Made by a program: the position numbers and the translations under genes. Below are positions 20,806-29,786 of a stretch of DNA of 64,000 nt, piece after piece. The stretch is from Verrucomicrobiota bacterium (GTDB lineage Bacteria > Verrucomicrobiota > Verrucomicrobiia > Opitutales > UBA953). The stretch is taken from contig VHDL01000009.1 in assembly GCA_016871415.1 (NCBI GenBank), forward strand, positions 27,999 through 91,998. Reading direction: 5' to 3'. The first letter of the stretch is position 1. Each line of letters begins with the position of its first letter. The notes under the pieces were generated by a model. It had not been told where the DNA came from. It made no database searches and saw nothing but the letters and a program-made list of their open reading frames with translations.

Positions 20806-22515
20806 ATGTCCGCCTGGTCGCACCGGGCCGCCGATGACGGCCTCGCCCGCCGCATCGCGGCCGCCCTGGGGGTGAGCGAACCGCTCGCCCACGCCCTCGC
20901 GCGTGCGTTCTCCGACGAAGCCGAGGCCGAACGGCATCTCCGGCCGCAGCTGGCCCATGTCTCCGATCCGTTCGCGGTCGGAGGGCTGCGCGACGCCGCG
21001 GAGCGTCTGGTGCGTGCCTGCCGTGACGGCGAGCGCATCGCGGTGCTCGGCGACTACGACGTCGACGGCGTCTCCAGCACGGCGATGCTTGTGCACTTTC
21101 TGCGCCGGCTCGGTGCCACGCCGGAGGCCTTCGTGCCCCGGCGCATGGAGGAGGGCTACGGGCTCTCGATGGCCGCGCTCGAGCGCGCTCTCGCCGAGGC
21201 CCGCCCCTCGCTTTTCGTCGCGCTGGACTGCGGCACGAACTCGGCCGCCGAGGTCGGCCGGCTCCGCGCGGCCGGCGTCGACGTGCTGGTGGTCGACCAC
21301 CACGTGGCCAAGGAGACCCGCGCCTCCTGCACGCTGGTCAACCCGCGCGTGAATGATCCCGCGGACGCGCCCTGGCAGTCACTCTGCACGGCCGGACTGG
21401 TCTTCAAGCTCATCCACGGCGTGCTCAAGGTGCTCCGTCTGGAGGGCGATTCCCGCGGTTCGGTCATCGCGGTGCGCGACTACCTCGACCTCGCTGCGCT
21501 GGGCACGATTGCCGACCTGGTGCCGCTGCGCTCCGAGAACCGCATTCTCGCCGCCCACGGGCTCCGCGCCCTCGGCGAAGCCCGCCGTCCGGGTGTACGT
21601 GCGCTCATCTCGGTGAGCGGTATGGAACCGGGCGGGGTTCTCACCTCGGTCGACGTTTCCTACCGTCTCGGTCCGCGCATCAACGCCAGCGGGCGTCTCG
21701 CCGACGCCGCGCTGCCGCTCCGGCTGCTGCTTTCGGAGTCCCATGACGACTGCCTGCGCGACGCCGCCGAACTCGACGGTCTCAACCGCGAACGTCAGGA
21801 AATCGACCGCAAGGTCACGGAGGAGGCGGCCCTCCAGGCCGCCCAGCACGGAGGCGCCGGCTGCGTGGTCTTCGGGGACTGGCATCCGGGCGTGGTCGGA
21901 ATCGCGGCGGGCAAGCTCTGCCGTTCACTCAACCGCCCGGTGATTGTGCTCGGCCGCGAGGGAGACGGCGCCAAGGGGTCGGGACGCAGCGTGCCGGGCG
22001 TCAACCTCGTCGAGGTCCTCGCGGCCTGTTCCGACCTGCTCCGCACCCACGGAGGCCATCCGATGGCCGTCGGCGTGTCCCTTGAGGCGGACAAGGTGCC
22101 TGCCTTCCGCGAACGTTTCGCCGCCGCCGTCGAGGCCCAGCGCGCGGCCTCGGGAGGCGATGAGGCCTCGTTGCGCGACATTGAGATCGCCCACTGGATC
22201 TCGCCGGCCGACGTGACGGACCGTCTCTTCGATGATCTCGAGCTGCTCCAGCCTTTCGGCGAAGGAAATCCGGAGCCGGTCTTCGGCCTGAAGGGCGTGA
22301 CGTTCGATCGCGCGCCCACGGTCTTCGGCGAGGGCAACTTCCGTCACCAGCTCTCCCTCGGCGGGGGCCGCCGGCTCAGTTTTGTCGCCTGGCGCATGGC
22401 CGACCGTCAGCCGCCGGTCTCACGTCCGGTCGAGCTTGCGGTGCGGCTGCAGTGGAACCGCTGGCAGGGGCGCCGGATACCGCAGGCGGAGGTCCTCGAC
22501 TGGCGTCTGGCCTGA
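20806..22515 (+). CDS. recJ: Single-stranded-DNA-specific exonuclease RecJ
   Basis: RecJ is a 5'-3' single-strand exonuclease in recombination, mismatch and base-excision repair. The protein is 569 residues from the ATG at 20806; an earlier in-frame TG-type start lies inside secDF. DHH-family motifs are GDYDVDGVSS (about residues 83-92), DCGTNSAAE (about 143) and VVDHHVAKE (about 164). The DHHA1 domain has the GSGRSVPG motif (about 391) and THGGHPMAVG (about 418). The C-terminal OB-fold ends near the stop. It is convergent with the secreted-protein gene after it. Confidence 0.96.
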   Translation: MSAWSHRAADDGLARRIAAALGVSEPLAHALARAFSDEAEAERHLRPQLAHVSDPFAVGGLRDAAERLVRACRDGERIAVLGDYDVDGVSSTAMLVHFLRRLGATPEAFVPRRMEEGYGLSMAALERALAEARPSLFVALDCGTNSAAEVGRLRAAGVDVLVVDHHVAKETRASCTLVNPRVNDPADAPWQSLCTAGLVFKLIHGVLKVLRLEGDSRGSVIAVRDYLDLAALGTIADLVPLRSENRILAAHGLRALGEARRPGVRALISVSGMEPGGVLTSVDVSYRLGPRINASGRLADAALPLRLLLSESHDDCLRDAAELDGLNRERQEIDRKVTEEAALQAAQHGGAGCVVFGDWHPGVVGIAAGKLCRSLNRPVIVLGREGDGAKGSGRSVPGVNLVEVLAACSDLLRTHGGHPMAVGVSLEADKVPAFRERFAAAVEAQRAASGGDEASLRDIEIAHWISPADVTDRLFDDLELLQPFGEGNPEPVFGLKGVTFDRAPTVFGEGNFRHQLSLGGGRRLSFVAWRMADRQPPVSRPVELAVRLQWNRWQGRRIPQAEVLDWRLA

Positions 22516-22519
22516 GCGC

Positions 22520-23245
22520 TCAGCGCTGCGGTTCGTCGCCGGACTCCTTGGGCGGCCGGGTCACGTTCTTCGGGATGGGGGCCTTGATGGCGCGTTCCTC
22601 GACCGACTTGATCCTGGCCTGTCCCTCGGGGCCGTCAGGCTCGATGAAGCAGAGCGTGCGCGCGTCCACCATGTGGAAGTGGCGGATATGGAACACGGTC
22701 CGCGGCTCGCCGTCCTGCGTGATGACGTCCAAGTCGAAGTATTGGCCGTCCTTGACGTCCGGCCTGACGACCGTTGAGCCGCGCGCCTTGACGCTGAATC
22801 GGTTCCGCTCGCCCGCCAGCTCCACGGGATAGGGGCAGAGGTTCAGGAATCGGATGGAGCCATAGGGCAGGGCTCCGGGTTCGTCGTTCACGGCGCTGAT
22901 GCCCGGCGAGCCGGGCCGAGGATTCACCAGCAGGATGAGGCGGTGGGGCCCAGGGCCGGCCGGTAGGTCATACCAGGCGAGGGGAGGTCCGTCGTCACGC
23001 TTCGAACGCGGGCCTTCGAGGGGTCGGATTTCGAAACGGGCCGGTCCGGAGTAGGCGATGCGCTCGGACAGGAGGTCGGGCGAGATGTCGACGGCCCTCA
23101 CTTTGCCCGAGGCGTCGAGGTAGCCGTGGTCGGCGATGTATTCTCCACCGGAAAGGAGCAGCAGGCTGGCCTCGGCCTTGCGCGGGGCCTGTCCGTGGCA
23201 GACGGCCGCGAGCGCCAGTCCTAGGGTGAGGAGTTCAGATCTCAT
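22520..23245 (-). CDS. Secreted hypothetical protein linked to Verru_Chthon A
   Basis: The protein is 241 residues with a cleavable signal (LLTLGLALAAVCHGQA). The mature part is rich in short beta-strand-like segments and has no domain I can name. The C-terminal tail is Lys/Pro-rich. The start codon overlaps the end of the large prepilin-like gene by 11 bases in another frame, so it is translated from the same mRNA. Its role is probably tied to that surface protein. I know of no characterised homologue. Confidence 0.8.
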   Translation of the reverse strand: MRSELLTLGLALAAVCHGQAPRKAEASLLLLSGGEYIADHGYLDASGKVRAVDISPDLLSERIAYSGPARFEIRPLEGPRSKRDDGPPLAWYDLPAGPGPHRLILLVNPRPGSPGISAVNDEPGALPYGSIRFLNLCPYPVELAGERNRFSVKARGSTVVRPDVKDGQYFDLDVITQDGEPRTVFHIRHFHMVDARTLCFIEPDGPEGQARIKSVEERAIKAPIPKNVTRPPKESGDEPQR

Positions 23246-26200
23246 CTTGGCGCAGCCAGCGTGTGGAGAGGATGACGAAGCGTCGGCCGAGCAAGCGGTT
23301 GACGGCGGAGAACGCGGGGTCCTCGGGCCGCACCCCGGGTGCGTTCTCCGGAGAGATCATTTCGGGAATGCGCTGCACGACGGCCTCCATCCAGCGACGC
23401 GCGTAGGAGCCGCGCCCGTCGTCGGCCTCCGCATAAGCGCGGATGGTGAAGGTGTCGGACCTTGTCGCGATGGAACAGCCGAGCGACTGGAGCAGGTCGA
23501 CCTGGATTAGGTTGCCCGCGGAGCCCATCGCGGCGTGCACCCTGTTGGGAACCGCCCCGGAGGCGGGGCGTTCGCCGGCCTCGACGTTCTGCGGCTGGCT
23601 CAGCGGAGCCGAGTTCACAGCGGTGAGGGTGGCCTGGCTGACCATGACGGAGGAGGGGAAGCGGGCGCCCGCGACGGCGGTCACCCGGTCGCTGAGCTCC
23701 GCATTCCCCGCGGCGTCGGCGCGGAAAATCGCCGACTGCAGGGCCCCGCAGCGCGCCGCCCACGCGTCGGAGCAGAGGAACCGGTTCACGAACTCAGAAA
23801 GGCTCAGGTAGGGCGTGCACGCCGCGGTCTGCCCAGAGAAGACGCGGGGACCGGGCGGCGCGGCCTGCTCCCTCTCGGTCCGGTTCTGCAACTGGAAGCG
23901 CGCCTTGTTCTCGGCCACGATCGCCACGGCGAGGGCTCTGATCTGGTTCTCTCCGAGATTGGCGAAGCCGTGCCAGTTGGTGCGCCCCGTGTCGTTCATC
24001 GCGCCCCTCGCGGGGGAGGATGCGCCCGCCTGCAGCGCACGCGGCATGCGCACGTTTGTCCGGTTGCCCGCGGCCGCATTGGGCTGGCTTTCGGTGAGGT
24101 TGGCGTAGGCGATTCGGTTGGCCGACCCGAGGAAGGCGGCCCATGCGTCCACGGAGACGCTGTTCACGTTGAAGGCGCCGTCGTTCAGCAGCACGGCCGC
24201 CGCGGTGCGATGCGAGGCGAGGGCGTCACGCGCCACGGCCTCGCCGGCAGCGAGTCGCATGCGTGGGTTGAGGAGACGACGGCGTCCGGAGACGAAATCT
24301 TCGATGACCTGCTGGGTCGTGCGGGACTCAAGGAAGGGGTTGCTGTCCGTCGCGGCTATGGGGTCCGGCGGCACGGGCGCGGAAGCCGCGGTCAAACGCG
24401 CCATTTCCGGCCCCGTGGAGGACAGGAAAAAGCCGTCCCAGAGGGTCGTGTTCAGCAGGTAGGCCTGGTCGAAATCCGTCCAGTCGGCGGAAGTGAGGTC
24501 GTAGGCCCTCTGCATCGGCACCTGAAGGCTGGCGAAGCTGTTGCCCACGCCATAAAGGGGTTGCTGGTCGCGCAGCCCGAAATTGGCGTGGGCGTATTGT
24601 CCGAGTGAGGTCGGCGGTGCCAACGGTATCTCAACGTGCACGGCCTTGGTCGTGCCGGTCGTTTCCTTGCTGTAGCCGCCGTAGGCCATGGCGCCGCCGC
24701 TCAGCTGCGTGGGGATCAGGGTGCTCCAGGGCGCCGAACCGGATCCAGTCGGGCGGAAGGAGCGCATCCGGTAGCTGGGTGACGGGCCGTTGAAGCCCGG
24801 ATTGGCGCCCGAAGCGAGACGTCCAGCCCCGTCGGAACGGATGACGGGCGCGGTCGGATTGGTGTGAGTGTATGTCGGGACCGGGGCGGCCGTTCTGTAA
24901 ACAGCGGCCGCAGCGCTGTAAGGCGGGTACGCTGACGCCGTCGTGCTGACTGCGCTGAGCCAGGAGGTTGTGGGTGCGCGCTCGATGACCGACCGTGTCG
25001 ATAGTTCTAGGGCTGCGATGATCTGGCCGGGCGCGGGCTGGCCGGTTGAGGTACGGTTGTAAGGAATGTAAAAGGCGTTCGGGAAGGTGATCGGCCCCGG
25101 ATGTCCTATGACCGCCGGGTCGATGACCCGCTGCGTGATTTCGTTGAGCTCACTGCTCCGGTTGTAGAGCTCGAAGCTGGTGCTGGTGTCGGTCAGCCCG
25201 TCACCGGGCCAGCAGACCAGTCCGTGCCTCGAACGGAACACGCCGCCCGGCGTGATGCGGTTTGCCGTGGGTACCGAGCGGGGAATCCCGTTCGAGTCGG
25301 GCATGGACCTTCCCGTCGGCACAATCTCGAACTGCAGCCGGTCGGTGGTGTAGATGTTGAAGCCGGGCCAGAGCACGGCCCAGTCCAGTCCCGTGTCGCC
25401 GCCGTCCGTGTAGCCTCCGGTGAAGTTGAAGCTGTTGGTGAGCCGCACGACCTGGCCCCAGACGGACGGGTAAGGCGACGCCGGCGAGTAGACGCGGTAT
25501 TCCCCGGGCTGGAGGGTCACGTTGCCGAGATAAAGCCGGAACATGTCAGGCGTCGTCGAGGCCCGCATGCCCATCCGCTTGTAGTAGTCGCCGAGCGGGT
25601 GCTCGTAATTGTAGGTCACGCCGCTGCGGATGACCCGGATGATCAGTTTCCAGTCATCCCAGTCGCTGTAGCTGAAGACGTGGCTCGCTCCCGTGGAGGT
25701 CGCCGGGCATTCCATTGCGACGTTGTAGGGGTTGTGGAGCACGACGAACGGCGTGAGGTTGAGCGTGATCCAGCCCCCGCCCTGGCTGATGTCGAAGACC
25801 AGCAGCGTGCGGTCCAGGTAAGGCGCAGCCGAGCAGGCGAAGGGACGCGGGATGGGGCGGTAGTCGGTGCCGAGGAAATCACCGATGTCGCGGACGGAAG
25901 GATTCAGTCCGACGTGGTCCCCGTTGTGGACGCCCGCGTAGAGGTATTGGGTGCGACGCAGGCCTTCGTTGTCGCCGTTGAACGCCATGGTGTGGATGCT
26001 GCCGGCATTGGGGTAGAGGGAGCGGGCCCGCAGGACCGGTGCGCCGGAGGCCGACCACCCGAGCTGCTTGTAGAGACGGTGGTAGTCTCGGAGCGCCCAC
26101 CAGGTGGGCCCCCGCAGCTCCCCCTGGGGGGTGCTTCGGTTGAATACGGGCGCGACCTGGATGATCCTTCCAGAAATCGGCGTCTGCATCCGCAAGATGC

Positions 26201-27215
26201 CCATGCCCGCGGCCACTCCCGTTGCCGGCACGTCGAAGGCTGAGCCGAACTCTGACTGGCTGAAATCCCGGTCCGACATCTCAAAGGCGAGGGAGAGGTC
26301 ACGCCTGAGGCCTCCGTCCCTCGAGTCGGCCAGCACGCCAGCCGAAACGAAGGTCACGTCGTGGAAGAGCCGACGCGAGTTTGGCGAGATCGGGCGGTTA
26401 GGGACGTCCAACGGCGTGCCGTCGGAGAAGCCCGTCACCATGGGAAGGTCGTCGATGTTTCCGCACTGGGCTAGTTCCGCCTGCGCGGCGCCGCCCAGTC
26501 CCGTGAGCAGCTCGTGCGCGAGTCGTCCGGGCGCGCGAAGGCGTGCGACGTGCTCGGGGCTGAGTCCGGTGGCCGCCGCGCGAGGGTCGTCGAGGTTGAC
26601 GCGCGCCTTCACCCCTTCGTCGCCGATCCAGTAGGCATAGCCTCCGGATTCGTCGGGCAGACGAAGCTTGGGTATGCCCTCGACGAAGCCGTCGGGATGC
26701 GCCGGGTCCGAGGCCGAGTAGCGGCTCGCGCTGCCCACTCCGACGAGGGTCACCGTCTCGACGTCGGCCGGAGGGTAGGCGGGCAGGGGCGGGAGGTGGT
26801 CGGGTCCGTAGTTGGATTGTCCAGAAAGCGAAACGGACTGCGAGTTAGCGGGACGGTCGTGACGGCCGCTCACCAGCCACGCGGGCGGCTGGTCTGGACG
26901 GTCTGTCCGCCAGACGCCCGTCCACATCGGATTGCGCAAGGCCGAGCTGGCGGCGTTGGGCTGGATGATTTCCGCTCGCGCGGTAGCGCGACGATCGGGC
27001 CCCGCCTCCTGCTGCAGGTGGGCCACCGCGAGGCGTAGCGCGACCAGCGCGTTTAGCCGTGCCCGGGCCCCCAGCTGGCTGTGTGCGGCCAGTCGCGTCT
27101 CGATGGAGATGAATGATGCGACCACCACCACGGTGGTCACCATCATGGCGGCCACCGTCAGGGACAGGACCAGGGAGAAGCCCCCGCGTCGGGCTGTCTT
27201 GCCGGGCACTGACAT
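23235..27215 (-). CDS. Verru_Chthon cassette protein A-like giant prepilin-type protein
   Basis: The protein is 1326 residues from the ATG at 27215. It begins with a type IV prepilin-like leader: RRGGF (about residues 9-13), where cleavage after Gly would expose a Phe, then a 20-residue hydrophobic helix (SLVLSLTVAAMMVTTVVVVA). The usual Glu at mature position 5 is absent, as in minor pilin/GspK-type proteins. The long remainder is Ser/Thr/Asn/Pro-rich and strand-like, with GYAYWIGDEGVKARVNLDDP (about 206) near the start. I recognise this as the large protein A of the Verru_Chthon cassette of Verrucomicrobia. Cassette partners B, C and D are not present in the window. It is probably exported and assembled by type II/IV-pilus machinery. 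The function is unknown. Confidence 0.8.
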   Translation of the reverse strand: MSVPGKTARRGGFSLVLSLTVAAMMVTTVVVVASFISIETRLAAHSQLGARARLNALVALRLAVAHLQQEAGPDRRATARAEIIQPNAASSALRNPMWTGVWRTDRPDQPPAWLVSGRHDRPANSQSVSLSGQSNYGPDHLPPLPAYPPADVETVTLVGVGSASRYSASDPAHPDGFVEGIPKLRLPDESGGYAYWIGDEGVKARVNLDDPRAAATGLSPEHVARLRAPGRLAHELLTGLGGAAQAELAQCGNIDDLPMVTGFSDGTPLDVPNRPISPNSRRLFHDVTFVSAGVLADSRDGGLRRDLSLAFEMSDRDFSQSEFGSAFDVPATGVAAGMGILRMQTPISGRIIQVAPVFNRSTPQGELRGPTWWALRDYHRLYKQLGWSASGAPVLRARSLYPNAGSIHTMAFNGDNEGLRRTQYLYAGVHNGDHVGLNPSVRDIGDFLGTDYRPIPRPFACSAAPYLDRTLLVFDISQGGGWITLNLTPFVVLHNPYNVAMECPATSTGASHVFSYSDWDDWKLIIRVIRSGVTYNYEHPLGDYYKRMGMRASTTPDMFRLYLGNVTLQPGEYRVYSPASPYPSVWGQVVRLTNSFNFTGGYTDGGDTGLDWAVLWPGFNIYTTDRLQFEIVPTGRSMPDSNGIPRSVPTANRITPGGVFRSRHGLVCWPGDGLTDTSTSFELYNRSSELNEITQRVIDPAVIGHPGPITFPNAFYIPYNRTSTGQPAPGQIIAALELSTRSVIERAPTTSWLSAVSTTASAYPPYSAAAAVYRTAAPVPTYTHTNPTAPVIRSDGAGRLASGANPGFNGPSPSYRMRSFRPTGSGSAPWSTLIPTQLSGGAMAYGGYSKETTGTTKAVHVEIPLAPPTSLGQYAHANFGLRDQQPLYGVGNSFASLQVPMQRAYDLTSADWTDFDQAYLLNTTLWDGFFLSSTGPEMARLTAASAPVPPDPIAATDSNPFLESRTTQQVIEDFVSGRRRLLNPRMRLAAGEAVARDALASHRTAAAVLLNDGAFNVNSVSVDAWAAFLGSANRIAYANLTESQPNAAAGNRTNVRMPRALQAGASSPARGAMNDTGRTNWHGFANLGENQIRALAVAIVAENKARFQLQNRTEREQAAPPGPRVFSGQTAACTPYLSLSEFVNRFLCSDAWAARCGALQSAIFRADAAGNAELSDRVTAVAGARFPSSVMVSQATLTAVNSAPLSQPQNVEAGERPASGAVPNRVHAAMGSAGNLIQVDLLQSLGCSIATRSDTFTIRAYAEADDGRGSYARRWMEAVVQRIPEMISPENAPGVRPEDPAFSAVNRLLGRRFVILSTRWLRQDEI

Positions 27216-27366
27216 GTTTTCTAGGGTGTCTCCGGATGGGAGCAGGGGCAAATATTTTTATATGTCGGAAGTCGGGTCAGGAATCCATGGCCGCATCCGG
27301 ACCGCGCGGCGGATTGTTCCGTTACCGCGGTCCTCTCCGTCGCCAAGCCCGTCCTCATGGCCAAGA

Positions 27367-27405
27367 CCCTCTCTGCTTGCCCGCCCGGGGCGGGCTCTTA
27401 TGTTA
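27367..27405 (+). repeat. 39-bp direct repeat, copy 1
   Basis: A 39-base sequence starting CCCTCTCTGCTTGCCCGCC is perfectly repeated at 27635-27673, 268 bases downstream. It contains a hairpin (GCCCGCC-CGG-GGCGGGC). In this copy an in-frame ATG at 27357 would read MAKTLSACPPGAGSYV and stop at 27431, so it may be a remnant of a signal-peptide coding sequence. Confidence 0.9.
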
Positions 27406-27457
27406 AATTTTACCCGTCGGCTTGCCTTTGAGGCGTGGTCCTCCTTATTTTATCGCT

Positions 27458-27589
27458 GTGAACCCTATCACAATCCCCGCTCTCCTCCTCGCCCCACTGC
27501 TCGCCAACATCGTCAGTAATGACTGCGGCTGCACAGCCGAAATGGTCTGCGCCTGTAATTCCTGTAAGTGCGCCTCCTCTGCCAAGTAA
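27458..27589 (+). CDS. Cysteine-rich microprotein with signal-like N-terminus (tentative)
   Basis: A 43-residue GTG-initiated frame too short for most gene callers. The N-terminus is hydrophobic (PALLLAPLLANIV, about residues 6-18). The C-terminal half reads CGCTAEMVCACNSCKC, with six cysteines in three CxC-type pairs, recalling metallothioneins or small metal-binding peptides. There is no Shine-Dalgarno sequence, but that is common for genes in this window. It lies between the two 39-bp repeats, and its end overlaps the start of the methyltransferase gene by 22 bases in another frame. It could be non-coding; the dense cysteine pattern is the main reason to list it. Confidence 0.45.
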   Translation: MNPITIPALLLAPLLANIVSNDCGCTAEMVCACNSCKCASSAK

Positions 27590-28296
27590 GCGGGTTCCGT
27601 CACCTGTCCGCCGCCCTTGCGCTCCTGGCGGCGGCCCTCTCTGCTTGCCCGCCCGGGGCGGGCTCTTATGTTACGGGCAAGGCGTCCTCCGACGGGATTG
27701 GCAAGGTCTTCATGGGACGTGAGATTTCCAAGGTGATGGGACATCCCGGCATAGGCTGGTTGGAGCGGACGGAACGTGAACGCGAGGAGGCTCCTTCTAA
27801 GGCGCTCGAGATGCTCAAGCTCGCCCCCGACACCATCGTCGCCGACATCGGCGTGGGCTCGGGCTACTACGCATTTCGTCTGGCGCCCAAGGTACCCAAG
27901 GGAAAGGTGATTGGAGTCGACATTCAGCCGGAGATGCTGGAGTTCCTCTCCGCAAGATCTAAGGAGCTCAAGTTGACCAATGTCGAGGGGCGTCTAGGCG
28001 CGGTCGACGGGGTCGGTCTGCCGGAGGGGTCCATCGACGCCGCCCTGATGGTCGACGCTTACCACGAGTTCTCCCATCCGGCTGAGATGCTTGCCTCGAT
28101 CCGCAAGGCGCTGCGTCCGAAGGGGCGCATCTACCTGCTGGAGTTTCGGGCGGAGGATCCGGAGGTCCCCATCCGCGCGCTGCACAAGATGAGCGTCGCC
28201 CAGGCGCGCAAGGAGTTCGAGGCCTGCGGATTCAAGTTCATCGAATCGCGTCCGGGGCTACCCTGGCAGCACCTGCTGGTCTTCGAACGCCCCTGA
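27568..28296 (+). CDS. Lipoprotein-type class I SAM-dependent methyltransferase
   Basis: The protein is 242 residues from a GTG. A lipoprotein signal HLSAALALLAAALSAC (about residues 12-27) ends in a lipobox Cys. It is followed by a GREISKVMGHPGIGWLERTE linker and a Rossmann methyltransferase domain: ADIGVGSGYYAFRLA (about 91-105) is motif I, GVDIQPEML the acidic loop, and DAALMVDAYHEF (about 153) motif IV. I recall the same linker plus methyltransferase architecture with signal peptides in Planctomycetes and Verrucomicrobia. Why a SAM-dependent enzyme would be exported is unclear. The lipobox is encoded inside the second copy of the 39-bp repeat. An internal start near 27712 (MGREISKVMG) would give a cytoplasmic form. 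Confidence 0.85.
   Translation: MRLLCQVSGFRHLSAALALLAAALSACPPGAGSYVTGKASSDGIGKVFMGREISKVMGHPGIGWLERTEREREEAPSKALEMLKLAPDTIVADIGVGSGYYAFRLAPKVPKGKVIGVDIQPEMLEFLSARSKELKLTNVEGRLGAVDGVGLPEGSIDAALMVDAYHEFSHPAEMLASIRKALRPKGRIYLLEFRAEDPEVPIRALHKMSVAQARKEFEACGFKFIESRPGLPWQHLLVFERP
27635..27673 (+). repeat. 39-bp direct repeat, copy 2
   Basis: A perfect copy of 27367-27405. It lies inside the methyltransferase gene and encodes ALSACPPGAGSYV, the end of the lipoprotein signal and the first mature residues. Confidence 0.9.
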
Positions 28297-28302
28297 ACGC
28301 GC

Positions 28303-29784
28303 TCAGCCGCCGCGCTTAATCTCCTTGAGCCGCTGGAACTCGGGCCTTGCGGTGTAGAACTTGTCGAGGGGGTAGCAGCCGCTCACGAGTCCGTTGCGCG
28401 GCGCGGTGGTGCAGTCGCTGAAGGTCCGGCAGATGAGCCTAGTCTCGAGCGCGCCCTTGTGCGCGGCGTCCGCCAGCATCTCGGGATAGCTGAGGACGGC
28501 CCGGCCGATGCCGATGGCATCGGTCCATCCGCGGTCCAGCAGCTCCTGCGCAACGGCCGGGAGGTGCTCCTGCAGGTAACTCAGGCCTGAGCTGATCACG
28601 GACAGGCCCGCGGGCAAGCGTTCCTTGAGGGCCTTCACGGCCGCGACCTGCATCGCCACTTCGACGAGGGGGTCGTGCGCGGGCTGGTAGCCGTCGCTCG
28701 GCGGATAGGCCGCGGGACGCTGCAGGTGGGGATTGTAGTAAGGGGAACCGGCGGTGGTGTTTAGGAGCTTGAAACCGAGCCGGCCCAGGAGTTCGACGAA
28801 CCGGAAGGTCTCGGTGAGGTCGACGCGGGTGGGATCCGCGGGGTCGCAGCCGAAGGCATATCGGTAAGGAAGGAGATGCCCGTGCACCTCCGGAATCCCG
28901 GGGCCCGGCTTGCCGGGCGCGGACAGCGCGGGGTCCGGCCGGTGAGGCACCATGTCGTAGAGGCTGAGACGGACGGCCAGGTCGATCGGATTGCCGTCCG
29001 CCCGGATACCGGCGACGATGTCGCGAAGGACGCGGGTGCGGTTCTCGAAAGAGCCTCCGAACTTGCCGGGACGGGTGTGCGCGCCGAGGAACTCGTGCAG
29101 GAGGTAGCCGTGGCAGTGCTTGATGTCCACGAAGTCCGCCCCGGCCTCGCGTGCGAGCCGGGCGGCGTCGACGTAGGCGGCGATGAGGGCCTCGACGTCG
29201 TCGTCGGTCAGGACCTGCGCGTCGTCGCTGACGTTGAAGCGCGAATCGAGCACGGGATGGCGGAAGGCGACGCGCGGCTCCCAGCGTTTCTTGTCGTGGG
29301 GACGGCAGAAGCGGCCGGAGTGGGTGAGCTGGAAGCCGATGACGAGGTCGTCCGCGGAGCCCCAGCGCGCGGCGTGCTCCTCGCGGAGGATGCGCACGAG
29401 CTCGGCGATGCCGGCGAGGTTCTCGCGCACGAGGATGAGCTGGTTGGGGTTGGCGCGCCCGTCGGCCCGCACGGCCATGGCCTCGGCGCCGCAGACGATC
29501 TTGGCCCCGCTCGCACCGAAGCGCCGCCAGCGGCGACGCATCTCGTCGGTGACGTCGCCGGTGGTCGTGCCGTCCCAGCCCTCCATGGGGTGGATGGCGA
29601 TGCGGTTCCCGGGCGTGCGTCCGTTGATGCGCACGTCCGTGAGCGGACGGAGCAGAGGGCTGTCTGCGCCGGTGCGCAGGGCGTCGGCCAGGGGGATGTC
29701 CGCGCCGACGGAGGCGCAGTGCGCCCGGAATTCGGAGGGCGTCTTCAGGGAGTTGACGCGGGTGAGCTTGAAGGGGATGGTCAT
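28303..29784 (-). CDS. NADH:flavin oxidoreductase, Old Yellow Enzyme family
   Basis: The protein is 493 residues of the FMN-binding OYE/2,4-dienoyl-CoA reductase TIM-barrel family. Visible motifs are NRIAIHPMEGWDG (about residues 60-72), GFQLTHSGRFCRPH (about 149) and HGYLLHEFLGAHTRP (about 222) followed by GSFENRTR. IGIGRAVLSYPEM (about 425) is the FMN-phosphate site. These enzymes reduce activated C=C bonds or dehydrogenate similar substrates. The C-terminal cysteines (CRTFSDCTT, CYP) resemble a partial iron-sulfur segment, but the second redox domain of DCR-type enzymes is absent. The gene is two bases from the DapA-like aldolase gene, in one operon read away from lysR. Confidence 0.9.
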   Translation of the reverse strand: MTIPFKLTRVNSLKTPSEFRAHCASVGADIPLADALRTGADSPLLRPLTDVRINGRTPGNRIAIHPMEGWDGTTTGDVTDEMRRRWRRFGASGAKIVCGAEAMAVRADGRANPNQLILVRENLAGIAELVRILREEHAARWGSADDLVIGFQLTHSGRFCRPHDKKRWEPRVAFRHPVLDSRFNVSDDAQVLTDDDVEALIAAYVDAARLAREAGADFVDIKHCHGYLLHEFLGAHTRPGKFGGSFENRTRVLRDIVAGIRADGNPIDLAVRLSLYDMVPHRPDPALSAPGKPGPGIPEVHGHLLPYRYAFGCDPADPTRVDLTETFRFVELLGRLGFKLLNTTAGSPYYNPHLQRPAAYPPSDGYQPAHDPLVEVAMQVAAVKALKERLPAGLSVISSGLSYLQEHLPAVAQELLDRGWTDAIGIGRAVLSYPEMLADAAHKGALETRLICRTFSDCTTAPRNGLVSGCYPLDKFYTARPEFQRLKEIKRGG

Positions 29785-29786
29785 GG

